From positions 201,399,273 to 201,463,272 of the forward strand of contig JAUPFV010000002.1 in assembly GCA_036936605.1 (NCBI GenBank): a stretch of DNA of 64,000 bases, in the 5' to 3' direction. Shown here piece after piece: positions 1 through 9,745 of the stretch (position 1 is its first letter; each line of letters opens with the position of its first letter). The stretch is from Limnanthes douglasii subsp. nivea (taxonomy: Eukaryota; Streptophyta; Magnoliopsida; Brassicales; Limnanthaceae). The notes beneath the pieces were generated by a model. It saw only the letters and a program-made list of their open reading frames with translations, was not told the DNA's origin and did no database searches. Both the position numbers and the translations under genes were made by a program.

Positions 1-26
1 CTATTACAGTACAAACCTCATTTCTA

Positions 27-640
27 TTGAAAAATACTTACATATTGAGAAGAATGAGTAAGTGGTCAGCTGATCTTGGAGATTACAATATTGACTTTGC
101 TTCTCGGACTAAAACTAAAGCTCAAGTTGTGTCTGATTTATTAGTAAAATTTCACTCCATGAGGCCTCGTGAAGAAGCTCGAATTAGTAAGATAAAAAAA
201 AGTATGGGTGGTCTGAACGAATAGTGGATCTAGTACAATGGGGTGTGGAGCCGGAATTTGTCTAATCTCTCCCTATGGTTATTTCATGTATCAAGCTATA
301 CATTTTGGCTTCAAAGCATCCAAAAATGATTCGGAATATGAGATGACAATAGATGGACTAAGTCTAGCTCAAATATGTGGAGCCACAAGAGTCTGATTGA
401 TAAGTGATTCTCAATTACTCGTGCATCAAACCATGAGACAATTCGAAACTAGGAAAGATCACTTGATAAAGTATCTAGAGGTTTTAAAAGAGGTTTCAGT
501 TGGGTTTAAACACGTCGAATAGGAACATGTTCCAAGATGGGAAAATTATATGGCTGATTCCTTAACCACTATAACTTACTCTGAAGCATATACTTGGATC
601 CTAGTACAATAATGTCCTTCAATAGCCACCATAACAGAAA
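27..640 (+). pseudogene. Element A pol: RNase H region (degraded)
   Basis: This is the end of the RT-associated RNase H and the following archaeal-type RNase H of a Ty3/gypsy Tat-like polyprotein. Positions 27-224 match the connection segment (KWSADLGDYNIDF, then a KAQVVSDLLVKFHS-like stretch) that elements B and H carry between the two RNase H domains. From about 230 the second RNase H is readable: GCGAGICLISPYG, the glutamate in SEYEM, and ISDSQLLVHQ with its aspartate. Stops after SMGGLNE, at about 394 and at 521 show it is dead. The 5' part of the element lies outside the window. Being a relative of C and B rests on my alignment by eye. Confidence 0.8.
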
Positions 641-689
641 TAAAGAGTGAAATTGAATAAAGTCTATATGTATGAAGCACACTCTCTAA

Positions 690-1575
690 TGACTGAATAA
701 ATGAGATTCAAGAATTTGTCATTAATGGAGTTTTACCTTCAGCTAAGATTTTGGCCAAAAAGACCAAGAATAAAGCTTGCAGATTTCTAGTTTTGAGGGG
801 AGTTCTTTATAAGAAATCTTCCACCAAGCCTCTGCTACGTTCCTCAGATTCAATAAATGTCAAAGTTTTTTAGCAGAATTGCATGATGGTAAAAGTTCAA
901 CACGTTGTGGCTATAAAAGTTTGACTAGAAGAGTATTATTAGTAGGGTACTATTGGCCCACCATTATTGAAAAAGCTAAATATTTGGTAAAGATATGTGA
1001 CCCTTGTCAAAGGTATGGAAATGTGATCCATGTGCCGGCATTCCCCATGGAATCTGTATCCGAACTAATACCCTTTGATAGATGGGGAATTGGCCAATAC
1101 TCAAGCGCATCACTACTCACAATGGTCCTCAATTTGACAACAAAGACATGGATAAATTTTGTACATCAATAGGAATTCAACATTATTTTTCTTCTCCTTT
1201 TCACCCTCAAGCCAATGGACAAGTTGAAGTAGCAAATTGAACAATTTTGATGGGTTGGAATAAGAATTTAGAGGGAGCAGTTATGAAATGGCCAAACAAC
1301 TTACAAGAGGTACGATGGGAATATCTAATTACTCATCACACAGCTACTCAAGAGTCTCCATTCGCTTTAGTTTATGGGATGGATACGATTATGCCTATAT
1401 AAGCTACCTTTCCTTCTTTAAGAGTTCAAAAATATTCCGAAAGCAGAATGAGGTGGCTGTCAGGGCTCACTTGGATTTTATTGAATAAAAAAGAGTGAAA
1501 GCTCATCTACGAACTTTACATTATCAAGGCTCGATGTGGAGTAGGTTTTCATCTAAAGTAAAAATACGATATTTG
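690..1575 (+). pseudogene. Element A pol: integrase with catalytic-core deletion
   Basis: Integrase remnant following the RNase H region. The zinc-binding HHCC finger is visible at 879-1030 (LTRRVLLVGYYWP, then CDPCQRYGN), although one expected histidine reads Arg (STRCG). After FDRWGI near 1094 the text jumps straight to the region around the second catalytic Asp, so roughly 180 bp of the DDE core, including the first Asp, is missing. The second Asp motif reads HNGPQF instead of DNGPQF. The C-terminal half continues through FSSPFHPQANGQVEVAN and TQESPFALVYGMD to about 1490, with stops and frameshifts. It converges on the antisense ORF at 2003. Confidence 0.8.
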
Positions 1576-2002
1576 AGATAATGTATTACAGGTTTATTAA
1601 ATATGTATTTCCTTCAAATGGATTACCTTTGAATGGCTCGGATGGATTAAAGTCTTATTAAAGACTTATTATATTTTAATGGTTTGTAAAGATTTAAGAT
1701 TAATTAGGGTTTACCAGTGTTTAAAGAAAATACCTTTGGATGTCTTGATCAGATTTAATATATTGATTTAGTTTTATTATCTTTAAGTAAGATCAGATAC
1801 TAATGAAAGTTTAAAAGAAAATATGGCAAAATACAAATAAAGATGGCATAAAATACTGATATGATCATAAAATACATCTGATCTACGTTACAAAAATTCC
1901 TTGTATACAACAAGGACTTATACAAACAGGGTTACTAGAAAATCGATCCAAAAATAACAAAATGCCTTGCACATTTCAAGGGCTTTGGTTCCAAACACAA
2001 AC
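1576..2002. other. Element A convergent spacer
   Basis: Noncoding spacer between the plus-strand pol tail and the minus-strand antisense ORF. At 1610-1650 it holds one to two copies, on the opposite strand, of the unit that is tandemly repeated in the equivalent spacer of element C (AGCCATTCAAAGGTAATCC type), which places A and C in one subfamily. The motif conserved in the spacers of B, C, D and H is not recognisable here. No gene is seen. Confidence 0.6.
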
Positions 2003-3815
2003 TTAATAAGAATGATTAACCTTAAGGCTCGTCCCCTTTGGTTTTCTCAGTTTTTTCTTCTTCTGTCTGTTTTCATGTTCACCATTATCCAAATCTTCTT
2101 CAGCATCATTATCAGACACGGAATCATCTGAAGAAACACATAGTTTATCACCATGTGCTATAGTGTGAAAAGGGATTTCCTCATATGGCATAAATTCCAA
2201 CAATTTCCTAAAAGACCTTTTGGGAAAGATTTTATGGAACAGCAATACCATATTTGATTTGATGGATTCTTCTCTTTGATCTATAAAATTCAATACACCA
2301 TCAATGTATGTATTTATAGCATCAGATATATCCTTTGCCTTATTCGCTTTAACATCGATGATTTTTTTCTTTCTTCTTGAGGAGATGTTCTATTTGTTTT
2401 TTCTCTTCCGATAAGTTTTGGAAGTTAACTTTGTATTTTTCCTGCAGTTCTTTCAAAGAAGAGATCTCTTTTTGAAAATCATTGAACTTAAGTTGCAACT
2501 GATTATGATCGGATTTCGATTGAGCCAACTAATCCTTAAGGGTCTTCATCTCCTTATTCAGACTTTTCACTATTTCTTTCTCTGAACTAATGATTGGCCA
2601 AGTCAACTATGAAAGGAACTAATATCCTTAATATCCTTAATTTGAGATCTAATATCCTTAATTTGAGATCTGAATTGCCTCTCCAAGTCAACTATTGGCC
2701 TTATGTAGCCTAGAATAATATACCCAGGGCATCATGCTCATTGGACAACTCAAAAGATTGGCCATCATGTATCATAGCATTGACGATGGTGGTGGTTTGA
2801 GGAAAATCCTTGTCCAAATCATCCTTGTCGAATTCGCTCAAATATAAATTTCTAGGGTCATCCAAATTAACATCATCCTCAACAGAAGGATGATCAGCAG
2901 CAAGAAACTTTGGGGAGGAAGGGTCGGCTGGTATTTCTTCTTGTTGAGAAAACCATGTAGATATTTCGAAGGGAAGGGTTTGAGATTGGAGTAGGATCTC
3001 CAAACCATAAGAAACTTTCTTATTTTTCCCCATCTTTTGTCGACACCCTTTGTACTCCTTTTTGAAATATTTGTTTCTTAATTGTAGGGGATTTTAAGGA
3101 ATCTTTAATTTCTGCTACAGGAACTGCTACAACTTCCAAGAGTGTTGTATATATTTCATCTGGAGGTCTCATATTTCCCATCTCGCAAATAACTTGAGAT
3201 GACACATCTTTCTTTTCCTATTTTTTTCTTGCTCTTTTGTTTCTTAATCTTATCAAGATAACTGGGAGATCTGTTTCTGGCTGGCAAGAACAGATTTCCA
3301 TCAGCTTTCATAGTTCTCTTAAAAATTTCAGCAGGTAGGGGAGGGGTAGTGAATTGTTCCCATGAGAGCTCACATATCGTATTTCTCTTTCATTTGTGAT
3401 CTTTCACCATGTTTTATGGAATAAACATTTATGAAAATTATTCGAACACCTCTCAGATGCCCATTCATTTAACTTGGTGAAAGTAACTATTCCATCTTCA
3501 AGATGCTGTGAGCATTGCTTCGAAAATATTGTGAACAAAATTCGATGTGAAAACCATTGTTTAAACTTGACAAATGAAACGTTTTGTAAAAAAACAGAGA
3601 TGCTTACATGAAGACTTCCATTATCTGGTAAGCATACTCGGATTTCCCTTAGATGTAATTTTTCTCTCATACTCTCATACGCCTCTAATAAAGAGAAACT
3701 GGGTTCTCCATGACTTACTAGCTTATAATAAATCATTGACTACTTTGTAGTAATCTCCCATGTTGAAGTAATAAAAATAAATGTTACCATTCTGACACAA
3801 ACTAGCCACAACAAC
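2003..3815 (-). pseudogene. Element A antisense ORF (aORF), 5'-truncated
   Basis: Minus-strand extra ORF converging on pol. Its last segment (2293 to 2003) matches the C-terminus of element B's aORF: an SNMVLLFHKIFPKRS-like motif, then an acidic Ser/Asp stretch and a basic tail. Upstream, 2710-3033 is acidic, and 3404-3736 contains QHLEDGIVTFTKLNEWA, equivalent to the post-intron exon of B and C. Exon 1 runs from 3815 to 3608 and includes NMGDYYKVVNDLL and WRTQFLF motifs in another frame. A donor GTAAGC lies at 3607, but the matching acceptor at 3529-3530 reads AA instead of AG. The N-terminal domain is missing because the LTR of element F starts at 3816. Several stops confirm it is a pseudogene. 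Confidence 0.75.
3529..3607 (-). other. Decayed intron in element A aORF
   Basis: Reading the minus strand, GTAAGC follows the exon ending ...TCTTCAT. Coding similarity to element C (LFSKQCSQHL against LISKPFAQHL) resumes after 79 bp at exactly the codon and phase seen in C. The acceptor dinucleotide is AA, so this copy would no longer splice here. Confidence 0.6.
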
Positions 3816-4503
3816 TGATAAAGGGGTATTCCTCCAAATAAGTACGAGCACGAGCAGGAGTAGCACGAGCTTGGATTATGACAAGCAATAAAGAAAATGG
3901 CGGGCTATACAGTACTGGCGAACTCAAAGAATAGCGTTGACGAACTCAATAGTAAGAACGAGAACGAGGACAAATATGTCATTGATGAGCTCAAAGGCAT
4001 ATCGAGCTCATTACAAGATCGAGCTCGAAGGAAAATACAACATTGATGAACTCAAGAACATGTTGAGCTCGAAGACATCAGGGAAAGAGTTGATCGACTG
4101 GATTGGGAACAAGATGAACAGATGATCAAGATTAAGCGAGGACCTAAAGAGGATAAAGTGAGCATGTGACCAGTGAGCTCGAGCTCTGCATACCTGATTG
4201 TGTTTAAAGTAAAGCTCAGCTCGGCTTAAAGTAGATTAGACTTAGCGTTTTCTTATTTGTTGTATAAACGCACGTTTTGACCTTTGAGTCAAACCATGTT
4301 AGTTATTTGTTCCATGATTGTAGGGATAGTAATATTAGGGAGATAGTGGCGCTTAAAGCGCGAACATCTGTAATTGCCCACTAATCTTTGTATTATAAAT
4401 AGGGAAGACATATGTACGAATAAATGGATCTTTTTTTGCTTATCTCTTTCTTAACTAAAATACAGAAGGCTTTACTGTGGTAGAACTTGTTAGTTCCTTA
4501 ACA
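3816..4503 (+). repeat. 5' LTR of element F (688 bp)
   Basis: The LTR starts TGATAAAGGGG and ends TTCCTTAACA (TG...CA). It is followed after a short spacer by a primer-binding site, so it is a 5' LTR. A TATA-type box (TATTATAAATAGGG) lies at about 4391, some 110 bp before the end, as in the other LTRs of this group. U3 is rich in repeated GAGCTC hexamers. It is inserted into element A's aORF, and the five bases before it are ACAAC. The 3' LTR is absent from the window, so the target duplication cannot be tested. Confidence 0.85.
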
Positions 4504-4507
4504 AATT

Positions 4508-4526
4508 TGGCGTCGTCTGTGGGAAC
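4508..4526 (+). other. Primer-binding site of element F
   Basis: TGGCGTCGTCTGTGGGAAC lies a few bases inside the LTR end. It resembles the TGGCGCCG-type PBS common in plant Ty3/gypsy elements. The priming tRNA was not identified. Confidence 0.75.
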
Positions 4527-4542
4527 TCTTTAACCAATCACC

Positions 4543-6032
4543 ATGGTAGTCACTAGATCAAGAATCAAGAGAGACAATCATGAAACTAGCGAAACAACAA
4601 CGCACCAAAGGAGAACCGAAAGTCAACCAACAGGGCGAGGCATCCTATATCTCGGCCCCACTGTTCCTCAAAAGGTCAATCCTATGATAGCCCAAGAAAC
4701 GGTGGTGACAGAGGGACCGCCAATTTAGCCAATTGTCGTTTCCAAGGAAGAAGTGCATCTCCATCAGCCAGAGCATGTATTAGGGGCTCGCAAAGCTACG
4801 AAAGCCATACCGGCGAATGACTCGGTGGTTCCCCAACTAGAATAAAGAATCGAGAACCTTCAGGAGGAACAATTGAAAATATCGTCTGAACCAGACGCAA
4901 GAGAAAAGGCTATGCATGCCACAATGGCAGGTATGAACAACGATATTCATGCTCTGACTGCTAGGATCAAGGGAACGCGCAAGACTCACCAACTGTTAGG
5001 ACCAAAGGCGAGCAAAGTCAACATGACATATCGTTCTTCCAAACGAGATGAAAAACATGAAGGAGAAGGCGAGAGTGGGGGAAAGAATCATAGTAGAGAA
5101 CCGCGCGACGAGGTGAAACAGACGTCGACCAAGCGACCTCGGAAGGATGAGGACCTCCACTACAATCAGATCCGCCCAAAGTTGTCGGCCTACATATTGA
5201 AGGAATCGCCATTTTTTGAGAAGATCCTGGAAGCCCAACTCCCAAGGAAGTTTGACCCATTTAAGATGGAAGCTTATGATGGAACGGGGTTCCAGAGAGG
5301 CATATGGAACAGTTCAGAAACATGATGATGGCTTTCAATCTTGATGACGCGATGTTATGCCGAGCACTATCCATGACCCTCAAATGTAACGCCATGGATT
5401 GGTTTAGCAGCTTGCCAAAAGGATCTATATGTGATTTTACAGGACTGTGGAAAGCATTCAAGGAAAGGTTCGTTGGTAACAAAGAGCTTAAGCGCGAGCG
5501 GGATTCAATCATAGATCTTTATAAACGCCGAGGTGAGTCTCTTAAACGTTATGTTATAAGATTTGTTCATGCTATGAATGATTTTCCAGATTTAGCCGAA
5601 AACATGGCGGTGGCTTCCTTGAAACGGGGGCTCGGCAGAAGAGGGGAACTATATGCAGATCTCATCAAGTTCCCAACTGAAAACGTGGGGGACATACTCG
5701 CAAGAGCATATACTTTTATTAGGTTTGATGACGCCAGAAGAGGGGGGTCACCTGAGCGGCGCGAGTCGGATTTCAAATATGGTGGATCAGAACGAAAAAC
5801 GACTGAGGAGCAACCAATGAGGGATTACAACCGAAGACCTCAGCAGCTCGATCAACCAAATAGGCGCTTCACCCCATTGATGGAGGCCATTTCAGTGATT
5901 TATGATCGCACAAAGGGGCGTACGAGTTACCAAGATCCACGTACAATGAGCGCACCTGGATTTAAACGATCTAATCGGTATTACTACGTATATCATCACG
6001 ATCATGGATATTCAACGGATGAGTGCTGGTAA
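4543..6032 (+). pseudogene. Element F gag
   Basis: Gag polyprotein starting at an ATG 17 bp after the PBS (MVVTRSRIKR). The first ~250 codons are charged and low in complexity. The capsid-like retrotransposon gag domain runs from about 5235 to 5700 (PRKFDPFKMEAYDG, FRNMMMAFNLDDAMLCRAL, GLWKAFKERFVGNKELKRE). The C-terminus carries a variant zinc knuckle (YHHDHGYSTDECW) with the first Cys missing; element H has CAYHHDHGHSNDEC. Two in-frame stops (4726-4728 and about 4843) and a frameshift near 5290 disable it. A TAA immediately follows DECW, at the same codon as the TAG in element H. Confidence 0.85.
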
Positions 6033-6780
6033 TTAAGGAGGAGATTCAGTGCCTGATAGACAATGATGAGCTGATCCAATATATCAAACGATCTCAACGG
6101 GAAAGACGCGAGGAAGATCGTCCTCCGTCACTGACAAACCAGCCACTGGAGAAGAACTGGAAACAAACAAGAAATAGTGGCTACTGACCATATCAGAGGG
6201 AAGTTTGGTTGCAGGTCAAGGGTCTACTCAAAACAAACGAGTCAAAAATGAGTTCGTCGTTTATGAAATATATGGAAATTCTTATCAAAACAACAGGGAC
6301 CTAGTAGCTGACCTTACATTTAATGATTATGACCTCAGAGGTGTTAGTTTACCCCACGAGATTGCTTTAACTATTCACTTGGATATTGGAGGGGTAATGG
6401 TAACACGAGTAGTGGTTGATGGAGAAAGCTGGGAAAATATTATTTTTAAAAACAACTTTGATCGTATGCAGAACGTGCCACCATACCGACCTACTCAGCG
6501 GATATTGGTTGGTTACAAAGGAAAATCCTATCAATGTGTTGGGGAGGTGGAGCGTTTAGTCAAGGTCGATCATAAAGCTACGAAGAAGGAACTGAACTTT
6601 ATTCTTAATTTCCGACGCGCTGAGCCCTTACCGTGAAATTATTAGACGACCATGGTAGCATAGGATGAAAGCAACGCCATGCACATATCAACAATGCATT
6701 ATTACCGAGGATTCAGTTACTACAAATGCTACAACAATGGATACAGTCATATCTGACAATAGAATACTTTGATTGGCAAG
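6033..6780 (+). pseudogene. Element F protease (retropepsin-like)
   Basis: Gag-pol linker and aspartic protease. The linker continues the gag tail (LIDNDELIQYIKRSQ) after a one-base loss near 6036. The protease at 6205-6660 shows DLTFNDYDLRG, then RVVVDGESWENIIFK, where element H has VDGGSS at the catalytic loop; the loop is mutated here. The flap and C-terminal strand region (RILVGYKGKSYQCVGEVERLV) are readable up to a stop at 6636, and an HRMKATPCTY motif follows out of frame. It is inactive on sequence grounds. Confidence 0.8.
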
Positions 6781-7727
6781 CGAGCTATCTCCGGACTCAA
6801 AGGTACGCTTTGTTGCTTTATTAGCAAAAACTTTAGATGTGTTTGCTTGGGAGGCGGCTGATGTTTCAGGAGTAAGTCCTACAATTATAACGCATTAATT
6901 AGCTATCAATCCTTGTGCCAAACCCGTACGACAGAAACGTAGGGAATTTTCAGATTAGCTGAGGTCAACAAGCTCACTCGTTTGGGGCATATCCGAAAAG
7001 CTAGGTACATGGTCTAGAGAGCCAATCCGGCTCTAGTAAAAAAGAAGAACAAACAATGGAGAATGTGCCTGGACTTTACCGATTTGAACCAAGCATGCCC
7101 TAAGGATGCTTTCCCGTTGTGAAGGATAATTAGTTTGTATATTCGGCTTCAGGTTGCAAATTATTATACTTCATGGATGTGTACTCAGGATACAATCTGA
7201 TCTGCATGCACCCGCCTGATCAGGAGCACACGACCTTTCAAACTGAACGGGGTCTCTATTGTTATACAGTTATGCCTTTCGAGCTGAAGAATGCGGGATC
7301 AACATATCAAAGGCTAGTAAATCACATCTTCTAAGATCATTTGGGGCAACATCTGGAGGCATATATTGACGATATGATTATTAAAACATATGAAGAAGTG
7401 CATCACTTTAATACTTTACAGATCATTTTTGATTTCTTACGCAAGTTTAATCTTAAGCTTAACCCGGATAAGTGTTTTTTTTGTGTTGCTAAAGGAAAGT
7501 TCTTGGGTTATGTGGTAAGTCAACATGGTATTGAGGCAAATATGGTTCAACTAAACGCAATTCTACAGATGGGACCACCAAAGAATGTCAAAGAAGTCCA
7601 TTGTCTTACAGAACGGTTAACAGCTCTTTCGAGGTTCATCTCACGTGCATCAGACAAGAGTCATCACTTTTTTGAAGTATTATGGGGTGCTAAGAAGTTT
7701 GCATGGACATAAGAGTGTGACAAAACG
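6781..7727 (+). pseudogene. Element F reverse transcriptase, 3'-truncated
   Basis: Ty3/gypsy RT. Seen in order: RFVALLAKTLDVFAWEAADVSG, LGHIRKARY, PALVKKKNKQWRMCLDFTDLNQACPKD, a degraded YSGYN/MHPPDQEHTTFQTERG block, and the catalytic box AYIDDMIIKT at about 7360 with both aspartates intact. The thumb region follows (NLKLNPDKC, KGKFLGYVVSQHGIEA, LTERLTALSRFISRA). Stops and frameshifts lie before 7341. The ORF stops at 7712, and recognisable gypsy sequence ends near 7727 at KKFAWT*ECDKTF, where copia-like sequence begins. RNase H, integrase and 3' LTR are missing. Confidence 0.85.
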
Positions 7728-7734
7728 TTTTTTT

Positions 7735-8860
7735 ATCTTAATCTCACTACGTACATGTTTAGTTATATGGAATATGTTTTTCTTCACAAAAATCAGCATA
7801 TCAATGTAGATCTATGTGCACCCTGACGTGTGTTGTAAGGTTTTTCTCCCCACCAAGATGGATTTTTTGTCTGTTATCATCCATCCACTAAGGTTTTCTT
7901 TTATACTACTATGCACTTTATGTTTGAGGAAAATGAGACATGTTTTATGACTGATATATCTAATCTTTTCGTTAAATACGAGAATGAATTAAATTAAGAA
8001 CATAAATTATTTGAATCAAGAAAATACACTAGATTTGTAGCAATCTATTTGGATATTCTAATTTTAGTTGAACTAGTTGAACTAATTTACCCTTCTATTT
8101 CAAACGTGAATATACCCGCTCATGATTCATCGAATATCTTTGAGGTAACTTCTTCAGATCCCACTACGTTTTAAACTATTGTTGATTTTTAATTTTTTGA
8201 ATGTAAGAACAAAGAAAGGAATACCACGAGACAAATACTTATTATATAATAAAATTAAAGATGCAATTGATGATTATATTTCTACATATTTGATGCTAAA
8301 AATCATGTTGGATGTTAATATGTGTATACAATTAAATACAAAATTGATAACAATTAAAATTAATAAATCTGGACTTCTTGCCAGAGATATACAAAACATA
8401 TAGTTTTGACTACTATGACATGTTTGCTTCAATTGTGTAAATGAGTATACAATGAATTTTATTATATTTAGGAGTTAATTTATATTTCCTCTTAAAAACA
8501 TCCAATGTGAAGAATGTTTTCTTACATGAAGGTATGAAAAAGATGTGTAAACAAATTTTCCACTTGGTTATATGATGTTTTTTAACAACGAAAACGTTTG
8601 TTGACTTTGGAAAGCTCTTTATGGTTTGAAGCAATCTCCACATACTTGGTTTGGGAGGTTCATTGATGCAGTGAATAAGTATGGATATTATTAAGATAAT
8701 TTGGATAATACCCTATTTATTAAACGTATAGATGATATTGTTGCTTTACAAACAACCTACATAGATTATATGGTTTTTACAACCGATAATATTGACAAAA
8801 TTTGAAAATTACAACACTACTAAGCCTATGCGTTTAATATAAAATAATAAATATATTTGA
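7735..8860 (+). pseudogene. Ty1/copia pol remnant (integrase tail to RT)
   Basis: Degraded copia polyprotein. Positions 7840-7930 read like the end of the integrase region, where copia proteins carry a 'GY.CY.P..K.....DV.F.E' pattern (seen here as GFFVCYHPSTKVFFY and MHFMFEENE). At 8590-8680 a strong RT motif is present: KALYGLKQSPHTWFGRF. It is followed by the YVDD box, here read as YIDYM, with a catalytic Asp changed to Tyr. There are many stops, and an AT-rich stretch at 8179-8403 may be a later filler. No copia LTR is seen beside it. It replaces the missing 3' end of element F. Confidence 0.65.
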
Positions 8861-8944
8861 ATTATTTTTTTAGAATTGAAGTGACACGTTTGTGTTACTA
8901 GTGATGGTTTCAGAGATATCCAAACCCTATGTCACTACCAGGTA

Positions 8945-9270
8945 ATGTTAGTAGTAGCTAGAGAGAGAAATACAGGATATAAAGAGAGAAAATGCCAACA
9001 AATAGTTATTGTATATTAATTGTTCACTCCTCCCCATAAATGGAATCTTGCTTTATATGGTAGATGCAGTGGGCTCAAAACCCACATGGGTGACCCAGTT
9101 TAGTATACTTTACCCCTTATTTACACTAAATCTACTAATATATTTATTATTATAAGATAAGTTCTCCATACTTCTTACTTTATCATTTTTATTAGAAATT
9201 TATATACCAATACCAAAATAACTTTTAACTTCTTGACCTCGTTGGGCTCAGATTATTTACACCCTTATTA
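8945..9270 (-). repeat. Probable 3' LTR of element D (minus strand)
   Basis: On the minus strand a polypurine tract (GGGGGCTAT) is followed at 9270 by TAATAAGGGTG, close to the TGATAAGGGG start of related LTRs with TG changed to TA. A minus-strand TATA-like box (CCATATAAAG) lies at 9051-9060. The low-coordinate end is not clear; about 8945 is an estimate based on the usual ~100 bp from TATA to LTR end. A short hairpin GTGGG/CCCAC lies near 9070. Confidence 0.4.
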
Positions 9271-9279
9271 ATAGCCCCC
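9271..9279 (-). other. Polypurine tract of element D
   Basis: Reads GGGGGCTAT on the minus strand directly before the LTR start. Element B has AAAAAGGGGCTAC in the same position before its 3' LTR. Confidence 0.5.
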
Positions 9280-9745
9280 ATAGTCTTTGTGAGAAATTTA
9301 AACGCTGAATACACAGTTTTACCGAGGGTTGGACTGTAATGTCTTTCATGAACATTTCTTGGATCAGAGAAAGATAGACTTTAGGTTCTTGCCCTCGATC
9401 TTTAACGCTTATTGGGACTACCCGGGGTGTTGATGGTGTTGCTAGGGGAATGCAGCTGTTTGGCCTAATGGATCCATTTGATTAAGCTATGCCCACTATC
9501 CGTGTAGAGATAAAACCGTATTGTGCAACAACAAGTGTCCCTTTGCTACTTGATGTATGTCATTCATGCATCTAAAAACGAATCTTGACATTACCAAGGC
9601 TCGATCGCTCTCATTTTCCTATGAATATAACCGATGCAGGAGAGAATCCTCTATAAATACTTCTCATTGCCTGACAAATCACTTTAAGATATTTTTTTAG
9701 AGAGAGAGAGAAACTAAGTACTCGGTAATTTTAGAGAAATAAAGT
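9280..9745 (+). promoter_or_regulatory. 5' region and candidate promoter of element D aORF
   Basis: Noncoding stretch between the 3' LTR and the antisense ORF of element D. A plus-strand TATA-like box (CTATAAATAC) lies at 9651-9660, about 95 bp before the first coding-like sequence. Element B has ACTATAAATT at 56633, 110 bp before its conserved upstream ATG. Near 9700 an AG-rich run (GAGAGAGAGAG) is visible. No experimental support. Confidence 0.4.

Noticed and set aside
3404..3736. Independent 110-codon host gene on the minus strand
   Set aside because: Its QHLEDGIVTFTKLNEWA block matches the aORF of elements B and C, and its upstream part runs through the decayed intron.
9068..9095. tRNA-like hairpin (GTGGGCTCAAAACCCAC)
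   Set aside because: No cloverleaf, anticodon or T-arm can be formed. It lies in a probable LTR near a minus-strand TATA box.
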